A DNA stretch of 41,193 nt from an uncultured Bacteroidales bacterium. GTDB lineage: Bacteria > Bacteroidota > Bacteroidia > Bacteroidales > Paludibacteraceae. Below are positions 24,045-31,928 of this stretch, piece by piece. Position numbers and translations under genes: made by a program. The DNA lies in NCBI GenBank assembly GCA_934692905.1, contig CAKUUM010000014.1, forward strand, positions 1-41,193, given 5' to 3'. Under the pieces are notes generated by a model. That model did not search any database, was not told where the DNA came from, and saw only the letters and a program-made list of their open reading frames with translations. Position 1 is the stretch's first letter. Every line of letters begins with the position of its first letter.

Positions 24045-24710
24045 TTAGAATGGTAACTCGGTTAATTCTTCCGGTGTATCATCAATTTGGTTGCTGAGGT
24101 GGAGTTCCGCCTGTCTTTGGCAATGGGGACAGACAGAGACTTCGCCTTCGAGGGTGATGTACTGCTTGGGATGCAACGTAATCTTGCACCACAAGAGCGT
24201 CTCGGACAACGCTCCGCACGTCATACACGGCAGATGGTTCGCCTTGGAAACAATCCTTTTCCCGCATACAGAATCCAACTCCTCCGTAGGGAACGGGAGT
24301 TGTTCCAAGGGATTGTATTCTGTGCTTATGCCCTCTGCCATTGTGCTTGGCGAGAAGATGATATGGGTGATGCGGTCATCTTTGATACGGAACATGATGT
24401 AGCGTACCCGGGGTCTTTCTATCAGCACTACAGTCTGTGCATAGAAAGTACACTGGTGTATCCAATAGCCGCTGGTGGGAAAGAAGCCTCTGTTTGCACT
24501 ATGCATCAGCCAAAAGTCCCTCAGCACGATATCAGCAGGACCGCTGTATGTGCCGTTGGCGTAGTCCACGATGCAAATACCGGGAGCACAATGAGGCAAC
24601 AGCAGTTGCCAGTCGTCCTCCGATACCGCCTGCATGAATAAGTAACACAAGCGCGTGTAGATGTCATCCGGTATATCCCTGTCCACCTTGTAGTATGTAC
24701 CTTGTCCCAT
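24045..24710 (-). CDS. Zinc-ribbon protein, paralogue A, unknown function
   Basis: 221 residues. The N-terminal half (DDIYTRLCYLFMQAV, IVDYANGTYSG, VLRDFW) resembles an NTF2/SnoaL-like fold, by pattern only. The C-terminal half has two CxxC pairs (LPCMTCG and VCPHCQ), which would bind a zinc ion. It is clearly homologous along its length to the protein at 27211-27897; the last ~60 residues are nearly the same. No known family recognised. It has its own promoter 57-87 bases upstream. Confidence 0.65.
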   Translation of the reverse strand: MGQGTYYKVDRDIPDDIYTRLCYLFMQAVSEDDWQLLLPHCAPGICIVDYANGTYSGPADIVLRDFWLMHSANRGFFPTSGYWIHQCTFYAQTVVLIERPRVRYIMFRIKDDRITHIIFSPSTMAEGISTEYNPLEQLPFPTEELDSVCGKRIVSKANHLPCMTCGALSETLLWCKITLHPKQYITLEGEVSVCPHCQRQAELHLSNQIDDTPEELTELPF

Positions 24711-24766
24711 AATGATATGTTGTTTTTGTCGGTTGTTATTACGTTCCGTTGTTTATGTTCCTGATG

Positions 24767-24797
24767 CAAAATTAGCACTAAGTATTTATGTCGCAAA
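24767..24797 (-). promoter_or_regulatory. Bacteroidota-type promoter for zinc-ribbon gene A
   Basis: Minus strand: -33 TTTG (24794-24797), a 19-base gap, -7 TAATTTTG (24767-24774). Confidence 0.65.
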
Positions 24798-25106
24798 GCC
24801 TTTTCTGCCCCAATGTATGAAGTTGTGTCTTGGTTGTATGAAATGGCACGGGGATAAGAGTTTGGTACACCATGCGTATTCTCACAAAACAGGCTCCATA
24901 TATATAACGCAGAAAATGGTCAAAAACTACACTTCCAAGAAAGAAAAATTGCATTTTCTTTGTAACGATATGATTAACAGCAACATAAAATGCACCTGTT
25001 TCGTCGTTGGTAGGAACAGAACATTCTCTATTTTCTATGTGATATTATCAGACAAAACGGCTGTAATGGGCTTATCATAGATAAGAACTATCTTTTTGTT
25101 CGGATA
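24798..25106. other. Intergenic region between divergent promoters
   Basis: 309 bases, low complexity in places. A plus-strand open frame (24712-25080) overlaps both promoters and has no protein-like features, so no gene is called here. Confidence 0.5.
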
Positions 25107-25138
25107 TTTGTCTCTTCCATTTTTTTGTAGTACCTTTG
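25107..25138 (+). promoter_or_regulatory. Bacteroidota-type promoter for the AAA ATPase gene
   Basis: -33 TTTG (25107-25110), a 20-base gap, -7 TACCTTTG (25131-25138), about 62 bases before the ATG at 25201. Confidence 0.7.
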
Positions 25139-25200
25139 CACCACTTTCTACGGTACACTACTTTGTGGGCCACAATAGAGTAAACTAATAGTAATCAGTT

Positions 25201-26334
25201 ATGGTACAAGGAATTAATCGCTCATTTATCTATGGTGTATCGGTGTCCGGCGACAACTTTACCGATAGAGTCAAAGAAACGAAGCGTCTGAAAATGGACT
25301 TCGAGAACGGGCTCAACGTGGTGCTCATCTCTCCCCGACGGATGGGAAAAACCTCCCTCGTGAAGAAAGTGCAACAGGTAGTGGATTCGTCGATAGTTCA
25401 TACCGTGTATATAGACATCTACGATTGCAAATCGGAGTATGACTTCTACAACAAGTTTGCAGAATCCGTCCTCAAGCAGACTTCGGGCAGAATGGAGTTA
25501 TTCTTGGAAAAGACCAAGAAGTTCCTAACTCGCTTGACGCCCAAAGTTTCCTTTAGCCAGGACCCGACTGCCGAGTATTCGGTTTCGTTGGGTATCACCC
25601 CGAAGGAATATGCTCCAGAGGAGATACTTCAGTTGCCCGAACTCGTTGCGCAGCAGATAGGAAAGCATATCGTGGTCTGCATAGACGAGTTCCAGCAAGT
25701 GGCAGAATGGTCCGATACACTGCAAGTACAGAAACGCATGCGCGGTGTATGGCAGCATCAGAAACATACGTCTTACTGCCTGTTCGGCAGCCGTCAGCAC
25801 ATGATGAACAAACTCTTCCAAAGCAAGGCGATGCCGTTCTACCAGTTTGGCGAACCCAATTATCTACAGCCTATCCCTACGGAAGACTGGATTCCGTTCA
25901 TTCGGCAAAAGTTTACCGACAAGGGACTGGCTATATCCGAGGAACATATCCGTACTATTTGTGATACGGTGCAAAATCAATCGTCCTACGTTCAACAATT
26001 GGCATGGAACGTAATGATTAACACCGATACCGAAGTTACGGAACAGACCATACAGGCAGGTATCAGCGACTTGCTTATCCAGTGTACGCCGCTATTTATG
26101 GAGCAAACAGGAGGACTGTCAAGTTACCAAATGAACTTCCTGAAAGCCATTGCTGCGGGGCAACATAATCAGTTTACATCGGTATCGGTACTTCAAGAAT
26201 ACCAATTGGGAAGCAAGTCCAATGTAGAGCGCATTCAGAACGTCTTGCGTGAGAAAGACTATATTGTATCCACACCTGACGGGTTATTCCTTTCCGACCC
26301 CATTATGGAACTATGGTTAAAATCCAAACTATAA
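25201..26334 (+). CDS. AAA/STAND-type ATPase (archaeal-ATPase-like family)
   Basis: 377 residues. Walker A region ISPRRMGKTSL (43-53) and Walker B VVCIDEFQQV (about 158-167) fit the PF01637-like ATPases common in Bacteroidota, in which PRRxGKT is typical. A sensor-like FGSRQHMM segment follows, then a C-terminal winged-helix region (YQMNFLKAIAAG ... IQNVLREKDYIVSTPDGLFLSDPIMELWL). The role of this family is poorly known, with ties to stress and defence. It is the only plus-strand gene of its patch and is flanked by two paralogous minus-strand genes. Confidence 0.8.
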   Translation: MVQGINRSFIYGVSVSGDNFTDRVKETKRLKMDFENGLNVVLISPRRMGKTSLVKKVQQVVDSSIVHTVYIDIYDCKSEYDFYNKFAESVLKQTSGRMELFLEKTKKFLTRLTPKVSFSQDPTAEYSVSLGITPKEYAPEEILQLPELVAQQIGKHIVVCIDEFQQVAEWSDTLQVQKRMRGVWQHQKHTSYCLFGSRQHMMNKLFQSKAMPFYQFGEPNYLQPIPTEDWIPFIRQKFTDKGLAISEEHIRTICDTVQNQSSYVQQLAWNVMINTDTEVTEQTIQAGISDLLIQCTPLFMEQTGGLSSYQMNFLKAIAAGQHNQFTSVSVLQEYQLGSKSNVERIQNVLREKDYIVSTPDGLFLSDPIMELWLKSKL

Positions 26335-26534
26335 GTCCCGTATATCGCAAGTCCGATAAAGTCTTACAGCACTTTGTCTGACAATATATCAAAGAACACT
26401 TTTTTTCTCCACATGCACTCTGTTTAGGGTGCGTGTTTCTTATACTCCATTAAACCCATGCATCACCATTAAAACACTGAGAGATATGATATGAAAAGTT
26501 TTAATTATTTTCAGAAGGGTAATTCCTCTATACT

Positions 26535-27233
26535 TTAGAACATAACCCCACAATGATATGGATATAGCACTTCTTTTTTACTATCTTCGGCATATATCAT
26601 AGTACCCTCTTCCACCATATAGGTTGTAGTTTCGCGAACAAGTCCCTCCCAATCATTCCAATAGCAACATACCACTTGACAGGTGCTTGCATCCAGGGAC
26701 ATTACCTTGGGTTGCAGTTCTTCTATGGGAGCAATGACACTCCAATCCCGATTGGCAAATACCTCTGCGGGCATTTCTGAATGGTGAACATTACGGTCAA
26801 TCACTCTGTCCATAGGCTGTATAGACTCTATGTCGTTTGTCTCGAAGATGAGCGTGGCTTTATTGTATGCTCCATGCCAATTTGCAGGTAGTTGTGTCTT
26901 AGCCTTGCCCAAAAGATAAGTGCGCCATATTGTTTGCAGTGGTGTCGCCCAAGGGATGATGACGAATGCCCATATATCACGTATATGCTCCAGGCGTTCT
27001 TTCGATGCTTGTTCTCCTCGTTCGCAGATATGAAAATACGATATGTCGTTCATCTCTGTAGCACGATATAGCCACATATTCACTTCGGGTATGAGTGTGA
27101 TACCCAACGCTTGTTCATCAACGATAGCAGATTGGGCACCCTCTTTAGGCTGCGCATCGTATAGTGCATGCATGGTTTGCAATAGTTGTCTGCCATCTGC
27201 AATGATGGCATCAGAATGGTAGGTCTTCATCAT
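26535..27233 (-). CDS. Protein of unknown function, partner of zinc-ribbon protein B
   Basis: 232 residues, rich in Trp and aromatic residues, with no signal peptide, TM helix or recognised motif. Its start (27233) overlaps the end of the zinc-ribbon gene B (27211) by 23 bases, so the two are translationally coupled. Zinc-ribbon gene A has no such partner. The 200 bases between its end and the convergent ATPase gene (26335-26534) hold nothing I can support. Confidence 0.6.
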   Translation of the reverse strand: MMKTYHSDAIIADGRQLLQTMHALYDAQPKEGAQSAIVDEQALGITLIPEVNMWLYRATEMNDISYFHICERGEQASKERLEHIRDIWAFVIIPWATPLQTIWRTYLLGKAKTQLPANWHGAYNKATLIFETNDIESIQPMDRVIDRNVHHSEMPAEVFANRDWSVIAPIEELQPKVMSLDASTCQVVCCYWNDWEGLVRETTTYMVEEGTMIYAEDSKKEVLYPYHCGVMF

Positions 27234-27897
27234 TTTCTTTTTGTCCTGCGGGTGTATTATCTATTTGTTTGCTAATGTGCAGTTCTGCCTGCTTTTGGCA
27301 ATGAGGACACACAGAAACTTCGCCTTCGAGGGTGATATACTGCTTAGGACGCAATGTGATTTTGCGCCACAAGAGCGTCTCGGATAAGGCTCCACACGCC
27401 ATACAAGGCAAATGGTTTGCTTGTGGTTCTATAACCTCTCCGCATGCCGCATCCAAGTAGTCTGCTCTGTACGGCAGTTCTGCCATAGGGTTATACTCTA
27501 CATCTACATTCTCTTGCATCGTATAAGGGAAAATGGCAATGTGCGTTATTAAATCGTCCTCCACACGAAAAGCGATATATCGCATCAGTTTGTTCCGCAT
27601 TAGTACCATGACTACTGCCCGTGCATAGAAGCGACCGGTATGTATCCAATAGTCGTAATCGAAGGCATACATACTTCTTGCCTTCGTTTTTTTCCAAAAG
27701 TCGCCGAGTACAATACTCGTTTGTCCGCTGTATGTACCATTACCATAGTCCACAATGCAGATATTCGGTGCGCAATACAGCAGCAGTCGCCGCCAATCGT
27801 TTTCTACCGCCGCCTGTACAAATACGTAGCACAAGCGCGTGTAGATGTCATCCGGCAGATGTTTATCCATCTCAATCTTATATGTACTTTGTCCCAT
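27211..27897 (-). CDS. Zinc-ribbon protein, paralogue B, unknown function
   Basis: 228 residues. It shares with paralogue A the N-terminal PDDIYTRLCY and CIVDYGNGTYSG segments and a near-identical C-terminal zinc ribbon (LPCMACGALSETLLW, ITLEGEVSVCPHCQKQAELH). The two genes flank the ATPase gene, so a local duplication is likely. The strongest conservation is around the CxxC pairs, which suggests this is the functional core. Promoter about 110-140 bases upstream. Confidence 0.65.
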   Translation of the reverse strand: MGQSTYKIEMDKHLPDDIYTRLCYVFVQAAVENDWRRLLLYCAPNICIVDYGNGTYSGQTSIVLGDFWKKTKARSMYAFDYDYWIHTGRFYARAVVMVLMRNKLMRYIAFRVEDDLITHIAIFPYTMQENVDVEYNPMAELPYRADYLDAACGEVIEPQANHLPCMACGALSETLLWRKITLRPKQYITLEGEVSVCPHCQKQAELHISKQIDNTPAGQKENDEDLPF

Positions 27898-28005
27898 GAT
27901 TGATATATAGTTTGTTATTCACAATTGATTGCAAGATGCTGTTGTTTAGTGTCACACATCTTATCGCAGTTTGTTTCAGGTTTGTTTGACTTCGTTTTTA
28001 CGGCA

Positions 28006-28036
28006 CAAAAGTACTGCACATTTTTGATGTAAGAAA
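28006..28036 (-). promoter_or_regulatory. Probable promoter for zinc-ribbon gene B
   Basis: Minus strand: -7 TACTTTTG (28006-28013), with TTTC at 28033-28036 19 bases upstream as an imperfect -33. Confidence 0.5.
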
Positions 28037-28051
28037 GTGTGTACAGAAGTA

Positions 28052-28080
28052 TATTGGTTCGTTTTGATTAGGAACCAATA
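28052..28080 (-). terminator. Hairpin after the CRISPR adaptation operon
   Basis: A 9-bp perfect stem TATTGGTTC/GAACCAATA (28052-28060 with 28072-28080) and an 11-base loop, about 75 bases after the WYL gene stop. No clear T-run, so the terminator role is inferred from position. Confidence 0.4.
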
Positions 28081-28153
28081 ATATCGTAATTATACGGTAC
28101 AAACACCTGTTTTTTTATAACATCAGGCTTCTATTCTATCAGACTAAAAGGAA

Positions 28154-29272
28154 CTAATCTACATATCTGTTCATAAGTGTTCGAATGCGTTGTGCAAATC
28201 GTTCACGGATATATCGTGGAGATATTACTTCCAACCCGTCTCCAAAATACAAGATGCGTCCCACTAATTCATTGTTGAATTCCACTTGCAGTTCAAATTC
28301 CCCATATTCTCCATCGTCATACTTATCGTATGGGGTCACTACTTGTTGAGTCGGGTGCAGTCTTTTGGTATCAATCAGTCCATAAATATACGCACTGTGT
28401 GCGCGTATGCGGATATGTTCAGTCCGCTCATTCTCCAAGTGTGTTACGCCGATGATATTACTAAAATATTTGTCATAATATCCGGGGATTGCCGACTGAT
28501 ACACTTCGTCTGCACATTCACAATAGGTATCCTTCTCCATTCTGTCGATAGCAATGTTATACACATCACGAATTGCTTTATGGCTAAGCCCCGTAGTTTT
28601 CCCGAACAATTGCCAACGTCCCTCATATTCTTGAAGGTATTGAGGGTGAAAAAGCAGATGGTAAACTTCACCAGTGAAATCGCGGTAATCAAACTGAATG
28701 GCACGTTTGTGAATAATAGCCTCGTATATCCTAGGCAGCATATCCAAATTCTTGGTTTGGCGATTTACATCAGCACTTATACATTGCTTACCTTGTGCAC
28801 GGGTCTTGCGTATGTTTAGCAAATCTTGCGTATTCCGGAAGAAGTATGTAATCCATTCTATCGGCATCAACCCTGCCGAGTCTTGACAGAATTGTGCATA
28901 CGTTTTCAGGTCTCGAATAATGGCAGCATTCTGCATATTTGCGAGAGGATTGGCATCCGTACCCATGTAGCGCCATTCCCTGTTTCGTGTTCCTCCACGA
29001 CTTTCCATGCAATCGCTTTCAATCTCACGGAGAGCCGCTACTACACAAGAAAATGCTTTTTTGAGTTCGCCATATCCATCACATTTGGATACAGAGGAGG
29101 GCATTTTTCTTCCTACCCCTTCATAGTATTGTTGCATCACGGAACTATTGCTCACCCATTTGCGATTTAGCAACTGGTCATATATGATATGTGCGAACTG
29201 AGGCAGAAAGCCCTCTCCTACAAAGAAATTTTTTGTCATAGCATCGTGATATAATTGATTATTTTTCATCAT
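28154..29272 (-). CDS. WYL-domain protein, probable transcriptional regulator of the CRISPR locus
   Basis: 372 residues. The middle to C-terminal part contains a WYL domain: AIIHKRAIQFDYRDFTGEVYHLLFHPQYL, then YEGRWQLFG, with the C-terminal WCX-like extension up to FAQRIRTLMNRY. The N-terminal ~150 residues would hold a DNA-binding winged helix, but no clear motif is visible. Family knowledge: WYL proteins bind nucleic-acid or nucleotide ligands and often regulate CRISPR and other defence loci. It starts 5 bases after cas2 ends and is the last gene of the adaptation operon. Confidence 0.8.
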   Translation of the reverse strand: MMKNNQLYHDAMTKNFFVGEGFLPQFAHIIYDQLLNRKWVSNSSVMQQYYEGVGRKMPSSVSKCDGYGELKKAFSCVVAALREIESDCMESRGGTRNREWRYMGTDANPLANMQNAAIIRDLKTYAQFCQDSAGLMPIEWITYFFRNTQDLLNIRKTRAQGKQCISADVNRQTKNLDMLPRIYEAIIHKRAIQFDYRDFTGEVYHLLFHPQYLQEYEGRWQLFGKTTGLSHKAIRDVYNIAIDRMEKDTYCECADEVYQSAIPGYYDKYFSNIIGVTHLENERTEHIRIRAHSAYIYGLIDTKRLHPTQQVVTPYDKYDDGEYGEFELQVEFNNELVGRILYFGDGLEVISPRYIRERFAQRIRTLMNRYVD

Positions 29273-29277
29273 TTTTC

Positions 29278-29757
29278 CTAAAAGAACAGGGTATTTTTGT
29301 TGTGAGTAACAATGTCAATATCTATGTTCTCACCTATCACCTTCATGGCACGCAGATAATCCGTACTAATCGGTACGACAAGAATACTGTCCATATTCTC
29401 GTATGCAGCTTGTACTTCCGCCAAATCTGCTCGAATTGCCTGGTAGTTCTCCATCGGCAAATCTGCCAAGAAGATGGATTTTTGCACACGGAAACATCCT
29501 TTCTTTTCCAGATACTTGACTACATATCGGCGCACCTTGTTGCTTTCGATATCATACATCACAAAGAATAACATATTCGATTGTCTCCTGTCTCTCTTGT
29601 TTACAATACCTAAAATAGTCTTGACTCTCTCGCTCAATGACGGCAACACGTCCCACTCTTCTTGTTCTCTGTTGGGTGCAGGAGAATCCGACATACCGGA
29701 CGCTGCGATGTGTGCCAAAGCCGCCTTGTAATCCTGCGCATTCTTTGTCCGCCCCAT
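29278..29757 (-). CDS. cas2: Cas2 with an N-terminal extension
   Basis: 159 residues. The Cas2 core starts at internal Met 62 (MLFFVMYDIESNKVRRYV), with the conserved Asp 69, followed by KKGCFRVQKSIFLADLP and the second strand VVPIS. It is about 60 residues longer than usual; the extra N-terminus (residues 1-61) is charged and partly helical (LSERVKTILGIVNKRDRRQ). The ATG at 29757 lies 1 base after the CAPP stop, which supports the long form, but internal initiation at Met 62 is possible. Cas2 bridges two Cas1 dimers in the spacer integrase. Confidence 0.88.
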   Translation of the reverse strand: MGRTKNAQDYKAALAHIAASGMSDSPAPNREQEEWDVLPSLSERVKTILGIVNKRDRRQSNMLFFVMYDIESNKVRRYVVKYLEKKGCFRVQKSIFLADLPMENYQAIRADLAEVQAAYENMDSILVVPISTDYLRAMKVIGENIDIDIVTHNKNTLFF

Positions 29758-29758
29758 G

Positions 29759-30769
29759 CTATGCTATCAGAAAGCCTTTGATTAGTTCTGCCAACATCCC
29801 GTTGAATGTGCTATCCGTTCCGCCTCGGGGAGATATTACGACAGAGAAGCCCCGTTTCCCATAAAAGATATTACATTCTCCGTGTTTCCCCTCTAATGTG
29901 CAACGTATCTTTTGCCCGTATTGGATAGGGAGAATAGCATCTACCTGAACGTCCAAAGCGGTCAGATATTCGCTGAGTTTATCCATAATATCACTCACTT
30001 CTTCCGGCACATAGACCGGTTTTGTTGTCGTTTTAGCCCTCTGCAGTGATAGTATCTCCTTGATTCTCGCCACTGCAGCACTATCCGGTTCTGCTGTTTG
30101 CGACGAAGATTCCTGTTTTGTTTCGGTCTGCTGCGCTGCCTTGTCTTGTGCCCGTTTTTGTTCAAATAGCGATTGCGGAGATTGGGCATTGATATAGTCG
30201 TTGATATCTACGGCATCTGCCAATGGATTATAATGCGCCTCCTTGTCCCAACTCAGGAAACAAGCACGGGTAACATCCGAGGTGCGTATATCCACCAACT
30301 GCTCCAAATCATATTGAACAGCGAATTTGTGTACAAAAGCCTTGTAGAACAATGAAAACAGCCCTGCATCATAACACCGCTCCTTCAACTTGAACAACAG
30401 TTTCAGTCCGTCTTGACTCGGGGAGACAAAACACATCTGCACGCGGTTATCAGTCAGCAAGCGCATGCGTATCGTGCAGGCATCTTGCCCATGCGCCGAC
30501 AAATGGTCCAAATCGACAATGAACCTGTCAATATAGGCAAAATTCTCTGTCCGTCGGATGGCAGGATTAAACGTGCCGCAAACGATATACGGCAGTTGCC
30601 GTTTGAGAACAGAGTATTGTTTGCCGTCCACAGTGCGAACAATGCGTAATTGCTCTATCATACTGCATATTTCCGGTTGAGGCTGTTGAAGCATTGCCAA
30701 TAACTCCTCTTCTGTTATGGGCTGCAACACATCTGCAGAAGATGTGATTTGTTTTCCGAGGTACAACAT
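29759..30769 (-). CDS. CRISPR-associated primase-polymerase (CAPP), BT4734/VirE_N-like AEP
   Basis: 336 residues. The N-terminal domain (about 1-195) is an archaeo-eukaryotic primase fold of the BT4734-like group: metal-binding D86-L-D88 in FIVDLDHL, SPSQDGLKLLFKL (116-128), and DVTRACFLSWD (165-175) followed by NPLA. A charged Gln/Lys linker (about 200-230) leads to a C-terminal domain (about 250-336) with IQYGQKIRC and IFYGKRGFSVV. Family knowledge: CAPPs sit beside cas1 and cas2 in type III loci, have been shown to synthesise DNA or RNA primers and are implicated in spacer acquisition. Located between cas1 and cas2 here, with 12-base and 1-base gaps. Confidence 0.85.
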   Translation of the reverse strand: MLYLGKQITSSADVLQPITEEELLAMLQQPQPEICSMIEQLRIVRTVDGKQYSVLKRQLPYIVCGTFNPAIRRTENFAYIDRFIVDLDHLSAHGQDACTIRMRLLTDNRVQMCFVSPSQDGLKLLFKLKERCYDAGLFSLFYKAFVHKFAVQYDLEQLVDIRTSDVTRACFLSWDKEAHYNPLADAVDINDYINAQSPQSLFEQKRAQDKAAQQTETKQESSSQTAEPDSAAVARIKEILSLQRAKTTTKPVYVPEEVSDIMDKLSEYLTALDVQVDAILPIQYGQKIRCTLEGKHGECNIFYGKRGFSVVISPRGGTDSTFNGMLAELIKGFLIA

Positions 30770-30781
30770 GGTAATAAAATT

Positions 30782-31759
30782 TTAGTTATATCGTTTGAAT
30801 TGCTGTGCTAAATCCTGTGCAAACAGGTTGATATGTGTGCTGCGCGAGCGGGACAATCCACGCATTTCCACAACTTCCTCCAAGTAATCGTTTACGGATT
30901 GTATCAATACTCTCCGCCCCAACGTTTCCAACCAACAGGAGCCATTCGCTTGCACCGAGTAATAGTCATCACATAATATATTCTGACATGCCAACGAATA
31001 TACTACGTAGTCTATCCATATTCTGTATATCTCTATCACGTCATACACCAGCACAGGCCGGTTGTAATCATCCCGATGCAGCACGCCTATATAAGGGTCT
31101 ATGCCTGCCATTATCAATGCCGATTCCACTTTGTTGTAAAGTAATCCGTATCCGTAGTTCAGGAAAGCGTTTACGGGGTCAAGAGCAGGGTGTTGCGTTC
31201 TCTCTGTAAAGCGCAGATTGGCAGGCAATGCCATATTGAGCGCCTCAAAATAAATCCGTGCGGCACTACCTTCCCAACCCCTTAACTGAGCAGCCACATC
31301 CGAGATATTGTCACCGTCGATATTGCTTATCTTGTCTCTATACGCCTCCAAGCGGTGAATAGCGCGCTCTGCTTCTTTTTGTTGCGGGGCAGGATGAATC
31401 ATAATACGAATCAATGCCTCTTGATTAGCCACTTTCCGGACAAGTATCTCCCGTATCCATGCCACGGCAGCGCGGGAGGAAGTGAATTGCAATTGCCCTT
31501 TGCGGATAGTGGAGATAGAACCATACTTGGGGCTCCAAATGCGCCCTTTGGGCGTACCCTTCTTATCCATAAATACAATCGGAATTTCATTTTCTATGGC
31601 TAAGAATACGGCATCACTTGTGATACTTGCACCTTTGTTGATTTGAATAGCAGACACGTCAGCCACAGGGACACGCTGGTGTTCATGCCCCTTTGTGACC
31701 ACGAATGCCTGATTATCCGTGTTCAAATTAGTCCCGAATGTTGACAGTATCAGTTCCAT
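30782..31759 (-). CDS. cas1: CRISPR integrase Cas1
   Basis: 325 residues from ATG 31759 (MELILSTFG); an upstream in-frame start at 31804 adds 15 residues with no family sequence. The N-terminal beta domain contains ITSDAVFLAIENEIPIVFMD. The catalytic helical domain holds E163 (GWEGSAARIYFEAL), H228 (GVLHRDDYNRP) and D240 (VLVYDVIEIYR), which coordinate the metal. The alpha helix LDPVNAFLNYGYGLLY is typical. No reverse transcriptase is fused. It integrates prespacers with Cas2; a primase-polymerase gene follows 12 bases downstream. Confidence 0.95.
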   Translation of the reverse strand: MELILSTFGTNLNTDNQAFVVTKGHEHQRVPVADVSAIQINKGASITSDAVFLAIENEIPIVFMDKKGTPKGRIWSPKYGSISTIRKGQLQFTSSRAAVAWIREILVRKVANQEALIRIMIHPAPQQKEAERAIHRLEAYRDKISNIDGDNISDVAAQLRGWEGSAARIYFEALNMALPANLRFTERTQHPALDPVNAFLNYGYGLLYNKVESALIMAGIDPYIGVLHRDDYNRPVLVYDVIEIYRIWIDYVVYSLACQNILCDDYYSVQANGSCWLETLGRRVLIQSVNDYLEEVVEMRGLSRSRSTHINLFAQDLAQQFKRYN

Positions 31760-31855
31760 TTTTTCTTTTTCTTCTGATTGCTTTTTATACATATTCTTGC
31801 ACAAAATATCAATCTATTGATTTACCACATATCGTCCCATATAATATCGGGTAAT

Positions 31856-31899
31856 GAGTATGATATTAGTATGTGGTTAGTATGAGATTAGTATGTGAT
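31856..31899. repeat. 11-bp tandem repeat, four units (copy 2, inverted)
   Basis: On the minus strand: ATCACATACTA, ATCTCATACTA, ACCACATACTA, ATATCATACTC. The first three units are identical, in the same order, to 10362-10394. It lies between cas1 and the trailer end of the array. Confidence 0.85.
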
Positions 31900-31928
31900 T
31901 GCCGAGAGGATACCAATAGAATATCCTT

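Noticed and set aside
24712..25080. Plus-strand open frame of 122 codons upstream of the ATPase
   Set aside because: It overlaps two promoters on opposite strands, has no family features and looks like non-coding AT-rich DNA.
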